A stretch of DNA of 64,000 nt. It comes from Hyphomicrobiales bacterium. Its GTDB lineage: Bacteria; Pseudomonadota; Alphaproteobacteria; Rhizobiales; Beijerinckiaceae. The notes below the pieces were generated by a model. The model was not told the origin of the DNA, made no database searches, and worked only from the letters and a program-made list of their open reading frames with translations. Below, piece after piece: positions 26,714-35,590 of this stretch (within the stretch, counting starts at the first letter, position 1; each line of letters opens with the position of its first letter). The stretch spans positions 1-64,000 of the forward strand of contig JAFBAK010000140.1 in assembly GCA_019247795.1 (NCBI GenBank), written 5' to 3'. The translations under genes were made by a program, and so were the position numbers.

Positions 26714-27637
26714 ATGAAGATCATTCTTGCCCAACCCCGCGGTTTCTGCGCCGGCGTCGTACGGGCCATCGAGATCGTCGAGCGTGCGCTCGAGAAATAT
26801 GGCGCTCCGGTCTATGTGCGCCACGAGATCGTGCACAATCGCCACGTCGTGGAATCTCTCAAGGCGAAAGGCGCCCATTTCGTCGAGGATCTCGACGAGG
26901 TTCCGCCCGGCGCGGTTACCATCTTCAGCGCGCATGGCGTCTCACGGAAGGTGGAGAACGAGGCGAAGCGGCGCTCGCTGCCGACGATCGATGCTACCTG
27001 CCCGCTAGTGACAAAGGTGCACAACCAGGGCCGGCGCTATGTCGATCAGGGGCGCGTGCTGGTCTTTATCGGCCATGCCGGGCACCCCGAGGTCGAGGGA
27101 ACCCTGGGCCAGATCGACGGGGAAATCCACCTCGTTCAAAGGGAGGAGGATGTCGAAAAGCTTCCGCTCGCTTCCGAGACGCCCATCGCCTATATCACGC
27201 AGACGACGCTGAGCGTGGATGACACGCGCGAAGTTATCGCCGCTCTGCATCATCGTTTCAAAGATGTGCAGGGACCCGACATTCGTGATATCTGCTATGC
27301 GACACAAAACAGACAGACTGCGGTGCGCGAATTGTCGCGATTGGCCGATGTGATCATCGTCGTTGGCGCTCGCAACAGCTCCAACTCGAATCGTCTTCGT
27401 GAGATCGGTGAGGAGGCTGGCTTGCCTAGCTATCTTGTCGCCGATAGCAGCGAGATCGACGCAGAGTGGTTGCGCGACGCCAAGGTGGTGGGCGTGACGG
27501 CCGGCGCCTCCGCGCCGGAGGTTTTGGTGGACGACGTCGTTCGGGCGCTGATGCGCATTGCTCCGTCCGAGTTGTCGATTCTCGACGGGCCGAAGGAGAA
27601 CGTGAACTTTCGCCTTCCCGCGGACGTGGCACCTTAG
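26714..27637 (+). CDS. ispH: 4-hydroxy-3-methylbut-2-enyl diphosphate reductase
   Basis: 307-residue [4Fe-4S] enzyme, last step of the MEP pathway, giving IPP and DMAPP. The cluster cysteines are C12 (RGFCAGV), the one in DATCPLV near residue 96 and the one in ICYATQNRQ near residue 193. [10 protein letters not shown] and the APEVLV ending are standard. ATG 26714 is preferred over the upstream ATG 26699 because GAAGGG lies just before it. It ends 35 bases before hpnH on the same strand, so precursor supply and hopanoid side-chain synthesis are probably cotranscribed. Confidence 0.96.
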   Translation: MKIILAQPRGFCAGVVRAIEIVERALEKYGAPVYVRHEIVHNRHVVESLKAKGAHFVEDLDEVPPGAVTIFSAHGVSRKVENEAKRRSLPTIDATCPLVTKVHNQGRRYVDQGRVLVFIGHAGHPEVEGTLGQIDGEIHLVQREEDVEKLPLASETPIAYITQTTLSVDDTREVIAALHHRFKDVQGPDIRDICYATQNRQTAVRELSRLADVIIVVGARNSSNSNRLREIGEEAGLPSYLVADSSEIDAEWLRDAKVVGVTAGASAPEVLVDDVVRALMRIAPSELSILDGPKENVNFRLPADVAP

Positions 27638-27672
27638 GCGCGGCAATCAACAGGGCTTTGAAGGAGCTTCAC

Positions 27673-28827
27673 TTGGGCATTCCGCTGCGGCAGATCGCAA
27701 GGGTCGGCGCTTATATCGTGCGCCAGCATCTGGCAGGCCGGAAACGATATCCGCTTGTGCTGATGCTCGAGCCGCTGTTCCGCTGCAATCTCGCTTGCGC
27801 GGGCTGTGGCAAGATCGACTATCCCGATTCGATCTTGAACAAGCGCATCTCGGTGAAGGATGCGCTCGACTCGGTCGATGAATGCGGGGCTCCCGTCGTC
27901 GTCTTGGCAGGAGGCGAGCCTCTCCTGCACAAAGAGCTCCCCAAGATCGTGGACGGCGTGATCTCGCGGCGTAAATTCGCGATCGTGTGCACCAACGCGT
28001 TGTTGCTCGAGAAGAAGATCGATCAGTACAAGCCGAGCCCCTACTTCACCTGGTCGATTCATCTCGATGGCGACAGAGAGATGCACGACAAGTCAGTTTG
28101 CCAGGCAGGTGTTTACGAGCGGGCCGTCTCGGCGCTGCAAACCGCAAAGGCGAAGGGCTTCCGCGTTACGATAAATTGCACATTCTTCAACGATGCGGAT
28201 CCGCAACGCGTCGCGGCGTTCTTCGACACGGCCACCGAGCTCGGCGTCGACGGCATCACGGTTTCACCCGGATATGCTTACGAGCGGGCGCCCGACCAGC
28301 AGCATTTCCTGAACCGCTCGGCGACCAAGGAGCTGTTCCGCTCCATTTTCCGGCACGGCCAAGGAAGCCGCAAATGGCAGTTCAATCAATCGGCCCTATT
28401 CCTCGATTTCCTTGCCGGCAACCAGCGCTATCACTGCACGCCGTGGGGAAACCCGACGCGAACCATCTTCGGCTGGCAACGCCCCTGTTATCTTCTCGGA
28501 GAAGGTTACGCGGCAACCTTCAAAGAGTTGATGGAAACGACGGATTGGGACGCCTACGGCACGGGCAATTACGAGAAATGTGCCGATTGCATGGTCCATA
28601 GCGGTTTCGAGGCGACAGCGGTCAACGATACCGTCAGGCGTCCATGGAAGGCGCTCGCCGTTGCGTTGCGCGGTGTTCGCACCGAGGGGCCGATGGCACC
28701 GGAAATTCCACTCGAGAAGCAGCGCCCCGCCGAATACGTATTCGAGCGCAACGTCCGCCAAAAGCTATCGGAGCTGCACGCTGCCGACACCGTGGAGAAG
28801 CCCGGGAAGACTGCGACAGCAGCGTAG
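27673..28827 (+). CDS. hpnH: Hopanoid radical SAM protein HpnH (adenosylhopane synthase), TTG start
   Basis: 384-residue radical SAM enzyme that attaches the 5'-deoxyadenosyl group to diploptene, starting the C35 side chain. The cluster motif is C38-x3-C42-x2-C45 (RCNLACAGC); the C-terminal SPASM-like part has CTPWG and NYEKCADCM. The family start (GIPLRQIARVGAY) is reached from TTG 27673, preceded by AAGGAG with 6 bases spacing; the frame is open further upstream inside ispH without homology. The last 63 bases overlap the convergent hpnG. Confidence 0.94.
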   Translation: MGIPLRQIARVGAYIVRQHLAGRKRYPLVLMLEPLFRCNLACAGCGKIDYPDSILNKRISVKDALDSVDECGAPVVVLAGGEPLLHKELPKIVDGVISRRKFAIVCTNALLLEKKIDQYKPSPYFTWSIHLDGDREMHDKSVCQAGVYERAVSALQTAKAKGFRVTINCTFFNDADPQRVAAFFDTATELGVDGITVSPGYAYERAPDQQHFLNRSATKELFRSIFRHGQGSRKWQFNQSALFLDFLAGNQRYHCTPWGNPTRTIFGWQRPCYLLGEGYAATFKELMETTDWDAYGTGNYEKCADCMVHSGFEATAVNDTVRRPWKALAVALRGVRTEGPMAPEIPLEKQRPAEYVFERNVRQKLSELHAADTVEKPGKTATAA

Positions 28828-29454
28828 AGCGGTGAACGCCGCATAACTGTCGCGCGCCGCGGCGAGAAGTAGCGGCAGCTCTCCGGGGCGTTGGATGAGA
28901 CCCGCCAACACTGCCGTGATGTTCACTCCGCCGTCTGCGGAAAGGGCCGCCGCCACGAAGGTCGGAAGATCTCGATTCGCGGCATCGCACACGGCGCGCA
29001 AGATCCCGAAAGGCACCCCACGCGCGGCCGCGAAGCGCGCTGCGATCGAGCTTTCCATATCAACCGCGATCGCTCCGGTTCCGGCGCGCAATTTTGCCTT
29101 GGCCTCGGCGGTAAGAACCGGCGCCTCCGCCGCGGCGAAACTTCCCAAAAAGCTTCTCCGTCCGGCGAGCTCGAGGTTGCGTGCGAGTTCGTGCCGGAGA
29201 AAGCTGTCCGTGGCGAGCCTTTCATTCTTCGCGATCACCTCCGTCCCGAGAACGATGTCGCCTCGGCGCAAGCCTGGATCGAGTGCGCCGCAGATTCCTA
29301 CGCTCATGACCAGGCTCGGAGGGCTCGCCAGCTCGGCAAGCTTCGCGCGGAGCGTGGCTGCGTCGCCGCAGATCGCCCTCGCGCCGGACCCTGCGAAAAT
29401 CGCGGCCTCGCGCCTCAACCCACTGACGATCAACAGGCCCGCGGGAGCTTTCAT
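28765..29454 (-). CDS. hpnG: Hopanoid nucleoside phosphorylase HpnG
   Basis: 229-residue phosphorylase of the PNP/nucleosidase fold that removes adenine from adenosylhopane to give (phospho)ribosylhopane. Recognisable segments are VMSVGICGALDPGLRRGDIV (residues 48-67), the VDMESSIAARFA motif near residue 130 and the RAVCDAANRDLP segment near residue 155 with the catalytic aspartate. It is last in the leftward hopanoid operon. Its 3' end overlaps the 3' end of hpnH by 63 bases on the opposite strand. Confidence 0.9.
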   Translation of the reverse strand: MKAPAGLLIVSGLRREAAIFAGSGARAICGDAATLRAKLAELASPPSLVMSVGICGALDPGLRRGDIVLGTEVIAKNERLATDSFLRHELARNLELAGRRSFLGSFAAAEAPVLTAEAKAKLRAGTGAIAVDMESSIAARFAAARGVPFGILRAVCDAANRDLPTFVAAALSADGGVNITAVLAGLIQRPGELPLLLAAARDSYAAFTALRCCRSLPGLLHGVGSVQLR

Positions 29455-29460
29455 CTCGGC

Positions 29461-31449
29461 TTACATGCCGAACGCAATGTCGCGGCTGTTGCCACGCTTG
29501 AGGTTGCGGAAGCGCGCCAGCGCCCAGAGCGGGAAAAACTTGGAGTAACCGTGGTAGCGGAGATAGAAGACACGCGGGAAACCCGTGGCCGTGTGAAACT
29601 CCTCGGGCCAAAAGCCGTCCGCGCCTTGCGTGGCCGCCAAATAGTTTATGCCACGCTCTACAGCCAGATTTTCCGTCTCGCCGGCGGCCATCAACCCCAA
29701 CAAGGCCCAGGAGGTCTGAGAGGCCGTGCTGGGCGCGGCCTCAAAGGCCTTGTAGTCGAGCCTGTAGCTGTCGCCGGCCTCCCCCCACCCGCCGTCGGCG
29801 TTCTGGATGGCCACGAGCCAATCGACCGCCCCTCGGATGGGTGGCGCTTCCCGATCGATCCCTGCGGCAGCGAGCGCGCAGAGCGCCGACCAGGTGCCGT
29901 AGATGTAGTTGATGCCCCATCGTCCAAACCAGCTGCCATCCTCCTTCTGCCTCGAGAGGAGCGCGTCGATGCCGCGAGCCAGCGCCGGGCTCGTGTCGCG
30001 CGTGTCGCCGAGCTGCGCCAGCATGGAGACGCAGCGTGCCGTGACATCTTCGGTGGGCGGGTCAAGCAGCGCGCCATGATCGGCGAACGGGATGTTGTTG
30101 AGGTAGTGATAGGTATTGTCGGCGTCGAAGGCAGCCCAGCCGCCATCGCGGCTCTGCATGCCCTCGACCCATTCCTTGGCGCGAGCGATCGCCGCGGCCT
30201 CCTGATCATCGGGCTCGCCGGAAATATGCTGTGCGGCCCGATCGATGGCCATCGTCACCACCGCCGTGTCATCGAGATCGGGGTAGTGCGGATTGGCATA
30301 TTGGAAGGGCCAGCCACCGGGACGCGTGGCGGGCCGCTGCGCAGCCCAGTCGCCCTTCACGTCGAGCACCTGCAAAGGCTTGAGCCAGCCCAGGCCGGCC
30401 CGTGCGGCGGTCCCGCAGGCATCGCCTCCGACCTCGAGCAGGGCATGGACCGCAAGCGCCGTATCCCAGACAGGCGAGACGCAAGGCTGGCAATAAGCCT
30501 CGTCCTCCTTGAGAACGAGCAACCGCTCGATGGAGGCCCGTGCGGTCACGAGATGGGGATGATCGGGCGCATAGCCGAGCGCGTCGAACATCAGCACGCT
30601 GTTGACCATGGCGGGAAAGATGGCGCCGAGTCCATCCATGCCGTTAAGGCGCTCGGTGACGAAGGCAATCGCGGCATCGATGGCGCGCCTCCTCGTCGCC
30701 GACGGGAAGATCGGCTCGGAAAGCTTGAGCAGAATATCGACCGCGCCGAAGAACTTGGCCCAGCCCCAAGGCTGATGGGCGGCACCCTTGGGCCAGTCCC
30801 GCACCTTCTCCGGCTGAATCGGAAAGAGCTCGTCGATGCGCACGCCTCGCGGATTTTTCGCCTTGGGCTTCAGCACCTGCAAGACGAGCAAAGGCACGAG
30901 GACGGTCCGCGCCCAGTAGGAGATCTTGCCGAGGTGGAAGGGGAACCACTTCGGCAGGAGCATTATCTCGACGGGCATCGACGGCACGCCGCGCCACGGG
31001 ATCGCGTCATAGAGCGCGAGAAGAAAGCGCGTGAAGACATTGCTTCCCGCCGCACCGCCATGCGCGAGAATGGCCTCGCGCGCTTGGCGCATATGCGGCG
31101 CTTGCAAATCATCGCCGATCATTTTCAAGGCGAAATATGCCTTGACGCTGGCACTGATGTTGAAGGCACCCTGATGGTAAAGTGGCCAGCCGCCATGCGC
31201 GCCGCGGATGCGACGCAGATAGGCGCCGATCTTCCGCTCGAGTTCCGGATCCGGTGCTTCCCCGCGGAAGTGGCGAAACAGGATGTATTCCGCCGGAATC
31301 GTCGCATCCGCCTCGAGCTCGAAGCACCAATGCCCATCGGGCTTCTGGCAGGCGAGCAGCGCCTCGGTCGCCGACATGATCCTCGGCTCGATTGCGTCGA
31401 GCGCCGAGGCATGCTCGCGCGAAAGCTCAATGGATCGCAACTCGGCCAT
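29461..31449 (-). CDS. shc: Squalene-hopene cyclase
   Basis: 662-residue monotopic membrane enzyme that cyclises squalene to hopene and hopanol. The catalytic acid motif DLDDTA starts at residue 391. At least five QW repeats are visible (QKPDGHW near residue 35, then QSRDGGW, QKEDGSW, QNADGGW and QGADGFW in the C-terminal half). It starts 23 bases inside the end of hpnE, with AAGGAG upstream. A continuous 860-codon open frame on the opposite strand is a composition artefact. Confidence 0.97.
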   Translation of the reverse strand: MAELRSIELSREHASALDAIEPRIMSATEALLACQKPDGHWCFELEADATIPAEYILFRHFRGEAPDPELERKIGAYLRRIRGAHGGWPLYHQGAFNISASVKAYFALKMIGDDLQAPHMRQAREAILAHGGAAGSNVFTRFLLALYDAIPWRGVPSMPVEIMLLPKWFPFHLGKISYWARTVLVPLLVLQVLKPKAKNPRGVRIDELFPIQPEKVRDWPKGAAHQPWGWAKFFGAVDILLKLSEPIFPSATRRRAIDAAIAFVTERLNGMDGLGAIFPAMVNSVLMFDALGYAPDHPHLVTARASIERLLVLKEDEAYCQPCVSPVWDTALAVHALLEVGGDACGTAARAGLGWLKPLQVLDVKGDWAAQRPATRPGGWPFQYANPHYPDLDDTAVVTMAIDRAAQHISGEPDDQEAAAIARAKEWVEGMQSRDGGWAAFDADNTYHYLNNIPFADHGALLDPPTEDVTARCVSMLAQLGDTRDTSPALARGIDALLSRQKEDGSWFGRWGINYIYGTWSALCALAAAGIDREAPPIRGAVDWLVAIQNADGGWGEAGDSYRLDYKAFEAAPSTASQTSWALLGLMAAGETENLAVERGINYLAATQGADGFWPEEFHTATGFPRVFYLRYHGYSKFFPLWALARFRNLKRGNSRDIAFGM

Positions 31450-32707
31450 GCGCAGTCTCGTACTCCTTCATGATGATCGACGCCGCTCTGTAGCCTGAGC
31501 GCACCGCGCCTTCGATGGTGGCCGGCAGATCGGTCTGCGTCCAGTCCCCCGCCAAGGCGATATTCGTCCAGCTTGTACGTGCGGAAGGTCGCTTGGCGTC
31601 CTGTTGCGGAGTTGCGGCGAACGTGGCACGCCTCTCGCTGAGAATTTGCCACGCAGGTTGGCGCGCCGCAAAGCCGAAAATTTTGGCGAGTTCCTCCCAG
31701 ATCCGCGCTGCAAGTCTTTCGCGGGGCTCGCTGAGCAGGCGGTCCGCGCTGCTGATCGTCACCGAGACGTGGTCCCTATAGGCGAAAACCCACTCGGCGA
31801 GCCCATTCACGACGCCAAGAAGCAAGGGCTGGTCAGCGCTCGGCTCGACGCGAAAATGAATGTTGAGAATCGTTCTGAAATCGTCAGGCACCACGAGACT
31901 CGGGAGCATCTTCTGCGCAATCCAGGGAGGAACCGCCATGACGAGCGCATCGTTCTGCGCGAGCGCTTTGCGCTCCTTCCCGAATGAGAGAGCGACGGCG
32001 CGTCCGTTTTCGATCTCAACTCCGCTCAACCGCTCGCCGAGACGGATCCTCGCGCCTTGGGCCGCAAGGTGCGTCAACGCCGGATCCACAAAGGTGGAGG
32101 AGAGCCCTTCAAGCGCGACCATCGGCCGGCAAGCCTGACCGCCGGCCCCGAGCGTTTCCCGCAACATCGCTCCCGCAAGCCTGGCCGAGCTTTCGCGCGG
32201 CTCATTGTTGAGTCCGGCGAGGAGCACCGGTCGCCAAAGCCGCTCGTAGAGCGGACCCGAGCAATTCATCACGTCGCCAAAAGGGGTATTGGTCTTAGCC
32301 CGCAGAGCGGCGAAGGCTGCAAAATATTCGCGTAAGCGCGTGCCGGGAACGCGGTGGCCGGCCTTGAACAGCCACCATGGCACGCGGCCGTCATTCAGGC
32401 GCAATTGCCAATGCTCGCCACTCGCGAGATCCGCGAAATCGAAAATGGCCGAGTCGGGGCCCTTCAACCTTTGGCTCGAGCCGATGCGGCGCAGATAATC
32501 GATGGCCGCATGGTTGCCCGAGAGCAAAAGGTGGTTGCCATTGTCGATCCGAATATCGAGCGTCCGATCGTGATACGATCGACAGCGACCCCCGGCAAAG
32601 CGCGCCGCCTCATGCAGCACCACCTTGCGGCCTTCGTCCGCCAGGCGCACCGCCGCGCTCAGGCCTGCGATGCCGGCTCCAACGACGTGAACCGTTCCGC
32701 CGTTCAT
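31427..32707 (-). CDS. hpnE: Hydroxysqualene dehydroxylase HpnE
   Basis: 426-residue FAD-dependent amine-oxidase-fold enzyme that reduces hydroxysqualene to squalene. The dinucleotide motif is VVGAGIAGLSAA (residues 8-19), followed by EAARFAGGRCRS; the C-terminal FAD motif is NIALAGDWTQTDLPATIEGAVRSG. The ATG overlaps the hpnD stop as ATGA. Together with HpnC and HpnD it replaces a eukaryote-type squalene synthase. Confidence 0.94.
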   Translation of the reverse strand: MNGGTVHVVGAGIAGLSAAVRLADEGRKVVLHEAARFAGGRCRSYHDRTLDIRIDNGNHLLLSGNHAAIDYLRRIGSSQRLKGPDSAIFDFADLASGEHWQLRLNDGRVPWWLFKAGHRVPGTRLREYFAAFAALRAKTNTPFGDVMNCSGPLYERLWRPVLLAGLNNEPRESSARLAGAMLRETLGAGGQACRPMVALEGLSSTFVDPALTHLAAQGARIRLGERLSGVEIENGRAVALSFGKERKALAQNDALVMAVPPWIAQKMLPSLVVPDDFRTILNIHFRVEPSADQPLLLGVVNGLAEWVFAYRDHVSVTISSADRLLSEPRERLAARIWEELAKIFGFAARQPAWQILSERRATFAATPQQDAKRPSARTSWTNIALAGDWTQTDLPATIEGAVRSGYRAASIIMKEYETAHGRVAIH

Positions 32708-33531
32708 GGAATGGCGTGGCGCAGGATGGCGCCGAGCATGCGCAGGCGACTGACACGCACGCGCCGTCGCGGTGGCGCGAATCCGCGCGTGACCATGTTG
32801 TCGAGCAGGGAACGATAGGCGGCGGCCATCAGTCGAGGCGCCCGAACCGCGGCTCGCGGCTCGCCCGCCATGATCCGGCGAGCCTCGTCGAAATGCGCGC
32901 GAGCGCGCTCGGCGATCTCGAGACAAGCGCCCGACAGCCGCGGATCGGCCGCAACCGACAGCGGCTCGTCGGCCGTGATCCCGGCGCGCAGCAGGGCCTC
33001 GTGGGGAATGTAAAGCCGGCCGATCGCGGCATCCTCATCGATGTCGCGCAGGATATTGGTAAGCTGCAGCGCGCGTCCGAGATGATGCGCCAAGGTCGCG
33101 CTCGTCTCTTCTCCCAAGCCGAAGACACGTACCGACAAACGGCCGACGGCGCTCGCCACTCGATCGCAATAGAGGTCGAGCGTCGTCCATTCGGGAGCTC
33201 GAATATCGGCCGCGGCATCCATCGCCATTCCGTCGATGATCGAATTGAAGTCTTCCTGCCTGAGCCCGTATCGCCGCACGGCTCGCGCAAGCGCCTCGAG
33301 ATCCGCCGGCGCCCGGCCGGAGAAAATCTCGCCGATCTTGCTGCGCCAATTTTCGAGGGCAAGGAGGCGCTGCGCGAACGCTGCGCTCCCGTCGGCAATG
33401 TCGTCGACCACTCTGCAGAAGTCATAGATCGCGTACATGGCCTCGCGCCGCTCTCGCGGAAGGATTCGCATCGCCAAGTAGAAGGAACTTCCTGTCGCCC
33501 TCACGACCGGCGACGACGCTGTTTCATTCAT
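32704..33531 (-). CDS. hpnD: Presqualene diphosphate synthase HpnD
   Basis: 275-residue head-to-head prenyltransferase joining two farnesyl diphosphates. The first aspartate-rich motif is DDIAD (residues 43-47), the second NILRDIDEDAAIGRLYIP near residue 160. ATG 33531 (MNETASS) is taken; the frame is open 23 codons upstream, into the end of hpnC. It overlaps both neighbours by 4 bases. Confidence 0.94.
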   Translation of the reverse strand: MNETASSPVVRATGSSFYLAMRILPRERREAMYAIYDFCRVVDDIADGSAAFAQRLLALENWRSKIGEIFSGRAPADLEALARAVRRYGLRQEDFNSIIDGMAMDAAADIRAPEWTTLDLYCDRVASAVGRLSVRVFGLGEETSATLAHHLGRALQLTNILRDIDEDAAIGRLYIPHEALLRAGITADEPLSVAADPRLSGACLEIAERARAHFDEARRIMAGEPRAAVRAPRLMAAAYRSLLDNMVTRGFAPPRRRVRVSRLRMLGAILRHAIP

Positions 33532-34403
33532 CGCGGCAGATTCCTGCCCGTGACGAAGGAACGCGCGATGATCGCCGCAAAACCGCGGGCGACGCCGCAT
33601 CCACCGAGTGCCGCAAAGCCGAACTTGCCGAGATGGACGCGTTCGCTCAACGGATCGCGTGTCGCGAGGCGGCGAACCAGATGCTCTGCAAGCATCTGGA
33701 TGGCCGCGATCTCCAATGAGAGCCGCACGTCACGGACCTGTCGAGACAGCGAAGCCGATTGGCGAAGCAGTGCCGAGGTTTGCCCTGCGAGCTCGCGGAT
33801 CGCGCCGAGCAATGCGGGCCTGGATTGTCTCTCCGCAAGCATTTCGGGGCGCGCGCCATGGCTCGCGAGCACATCGAGCGGCAGATAAACTCGATCGAGC
33901 TGTCGATAGTCTCGAGCGCAGTCCTGGAGATGATTGATCACCTGGAGCGCCGCGCAAAGCGGGTCGGCGGCCTGCCAAGTCGCGCGATCCTCCTTGTGCA
34001 CGTCGAGAACGAAGCGACCGACCGGCATTGCCGAAAGCCGGCAATAGTCCATGAGATCGTCCCAGCTCGCATAGCGCAGCTTGCGGACATCCAGCCGAAA
34101 CGCGTCGAGGAGATCGTAGGCGTGACGCGGCGCAAGGCGGTAGTCGCCAAGCGCCGCGCGAAGGGGCTCGGCTTCGGGATCGGCGGGACCTTTGCCGGAA
34201 AGGGCTTCGCCGAGCCGATCGAGGAGGGCGAGCTTTTCCTCGGGCAGGAGCGTGGGATGGTCGGCGACGTCGTCTGCTGCCCGCGCAAAACGGTAGAACG
34301 CGAGAACGGGTCCGCGGTACCTTCTGTCCAAGAGCCAGGACGCGACAGGAAAATTCTCGTCGCGGTGGCCCTTGCCGGAGCGGGCCGCGGTCGCGGTCGT
34401 CAT
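33528..34403 (-). CDS. hpnC: Hydroxysqualene synthase HpnC
   Basis: 291-residue member of the squalene/phytoene synthase family that converts presqualene diphosphate to hydroxysqualene. The first metal motif is DDVAD (residues 44-48). The second region reads NHLQDCARDYRQLDRVYLP, the HpnC-type variant. ATG 34403 (MTTATAAR) overlaps the hpnB stop by 4 bases; the open frame upstream inside hpnB is non-homologous. Confidence 0.93.
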   Translation of the reverse strand: MTTATAARSGKGHRDENFPVASWLLDRRYRGPVLAFYRFARAADDVADHPTLLPEEKLALLDRLGEALSGKGPADPEAEPLRAALGDYRLAPRHAYDLLDAFRLDVRKLRYASWDDLMDYCRLSAMPVGRFVLDVHKEDRATWQAADPLCAALQVINHLQDCARDYRQLDRVYLPLDVLASHGARPEMLAERQSRPALLGAIRELAGQTSALLRQSASLSRQVRDVRLSLEIAAIQMLAEHLVRRLATRDPLSERVHLGKFGFAALGGCGVARGFAAIIARSFVTGRNLPR

Positions 34404-35590
34404 GCGCGCTCCGCCTTTTTGGCCGGGGCCTGGAATCGGTCTTTCCAATAGCCGCCGCGCCCCCGCCAGTGCTGCAGGGCCGAATCCACGGTGAATGCCG
34501 AATATAGAGCCGCGATGGCGGGTAGCGCCAGCGCGGACCAGGCGGAGCGGCCATATAGGCGAAGTGTCGGAGCGAAGCAGACAACCATAAGCATCCAGGC
34601 GATCGCGCCATCGAGCTGTGCCACACCACGGGCAAAAAGGGTGAACAGCGGCGGCAGCAGATAGGTCGTGATCATGCCGATGAGGGTGCCTGCGAGCCGG
34701 ACCGGCGAGTAGCGCAGTTGCGCGTAAGCCGAGCGCGCGACCATTCGTCTGATGTCGCCCAGCGCCGGATAGCGACGAAGGCTGCGGGCCTGCTGACTGA
34801 GTCCGAGCCAGATCGGACCCTGCCGCTTCATCAGCGATCCGAGCGCACAGTCGTCGATCAGCGCGCCGCGCACGGCTTCCAGGCCGCCGGCACGCTTCAA
34901 GGCCTCGCGCCTCGCGAGCATGCACCCGCCCGCCGCGGCGGCCGTGGCCTGTCTTGCATCATTGACCCAAGCGAATGGATAGAGTTTTTGAAAAAAGAAG
35001 ATGAAAGCGGGAATAAGCCAGTTCTCCGCCGCGCTTTCGCAGTTGAGCTTCACCATCAGCGAGGTCAGGACCCTGCGCTTCGCGCAGGCGATGGCGAGGA
35101 GGCGGCGGAGCGTTCGCGGCGAGAATACAATATCGGCATCGCTGAACAGGACGAATTCGGGTGGTTCATCCTTGTTTTCCAAAATCGAGAGCCCCTGCTG
35201 CATCGCCCAAAGCTTTCCGGTCCAGCCCGGCGGCAGATTCCCTCCCGCAACTACAACGACGCGCTGGTCAGCACGCTGCGCCAAAGCCGCGTCGCGTGCC
35301 TTAACGGCAGTGTCGTCCGTGCTTTGGTCGTCGACAATGACGATGCTGAGAGCACCAGGATAGTCTTGCCGCAGGAGCGAACTAACGCTTTGTGCGATCG
35401 ACTCCGCCTCGTTGCGCGCCGGTATCACAGCCGCAATCCTGGGCCAGCCCCCATCGGGAGGCATTGCGGCTTCCGTGACGCTCATCTCGGCCGTGTCGTC
35501 GCGCTCACGGCAGAGCCAGAACCATCCCCTGCCGAGAAGGAGATACGCCCAGATCGCCAGCGGCACAAAAGAGATCGCAGCAGTGATCAT
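34400..35590 (-). CDS. hpnB: Hopanoid-associated glycosyltransferase HpnB
   Basis: 396-residue membrane family 2 glycosyltransferase. N-terminal helix at residues 3-24, then AAVIPARNEAESIAQSV, VIVDDQSTDDT and FSDADIVFS as the nucleotide-sugar/metal sites, then three C-terminal transmembrane helices (about residues 300-385). HpnB genes are strictly tied to hopanoid loci, but the reaction has not been established. Coupled by ATGA overlaps to hpnA upstream and hpnC downstream. Confidence 0.9.
   Translation of the reverse strand: MITAAISFVPLAIWAYLLLGRGWFWLCRERDDTAEMSVTEAAMPPDGGWPRIAAVIPARNEAESIAQSVSSLLRQDYPGALSIVIVDDQSTDDTAVKARDAALAQRADQRVVVVAGGNLPPGWTGKLWAMQQGLSILENKDEPPEFVLFSDADIVFSPRTLRRLLAIACAKRRVLTSLMVKLNCESAAENWLIPAFIFFFQKLYPFAWVNDARQATAAAAGGCMLARREALKRAGGLEAVRGALIDDCALGSLMKRQGPIWLGLSQQARSLRRYPALGDIRRMVARSAYAQLRYSPVRLAGTLIGMITTYLLPPLFTLFARGVAQLDGAIAWMLMVVCFAPTLRLYGRSAWSALALPAIAALYSAFTVDSALQHWRGRGGYWKDRFQAPAKKAERA

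Noticed and set aside
28891-31473. 860-codon open frame opposite shc
   Set aside because: It lies fully antisense to a well-supported cyclase, has no motif and Arg/His/Asp-rich composition typical of antisense frames in GC-rich DNA.
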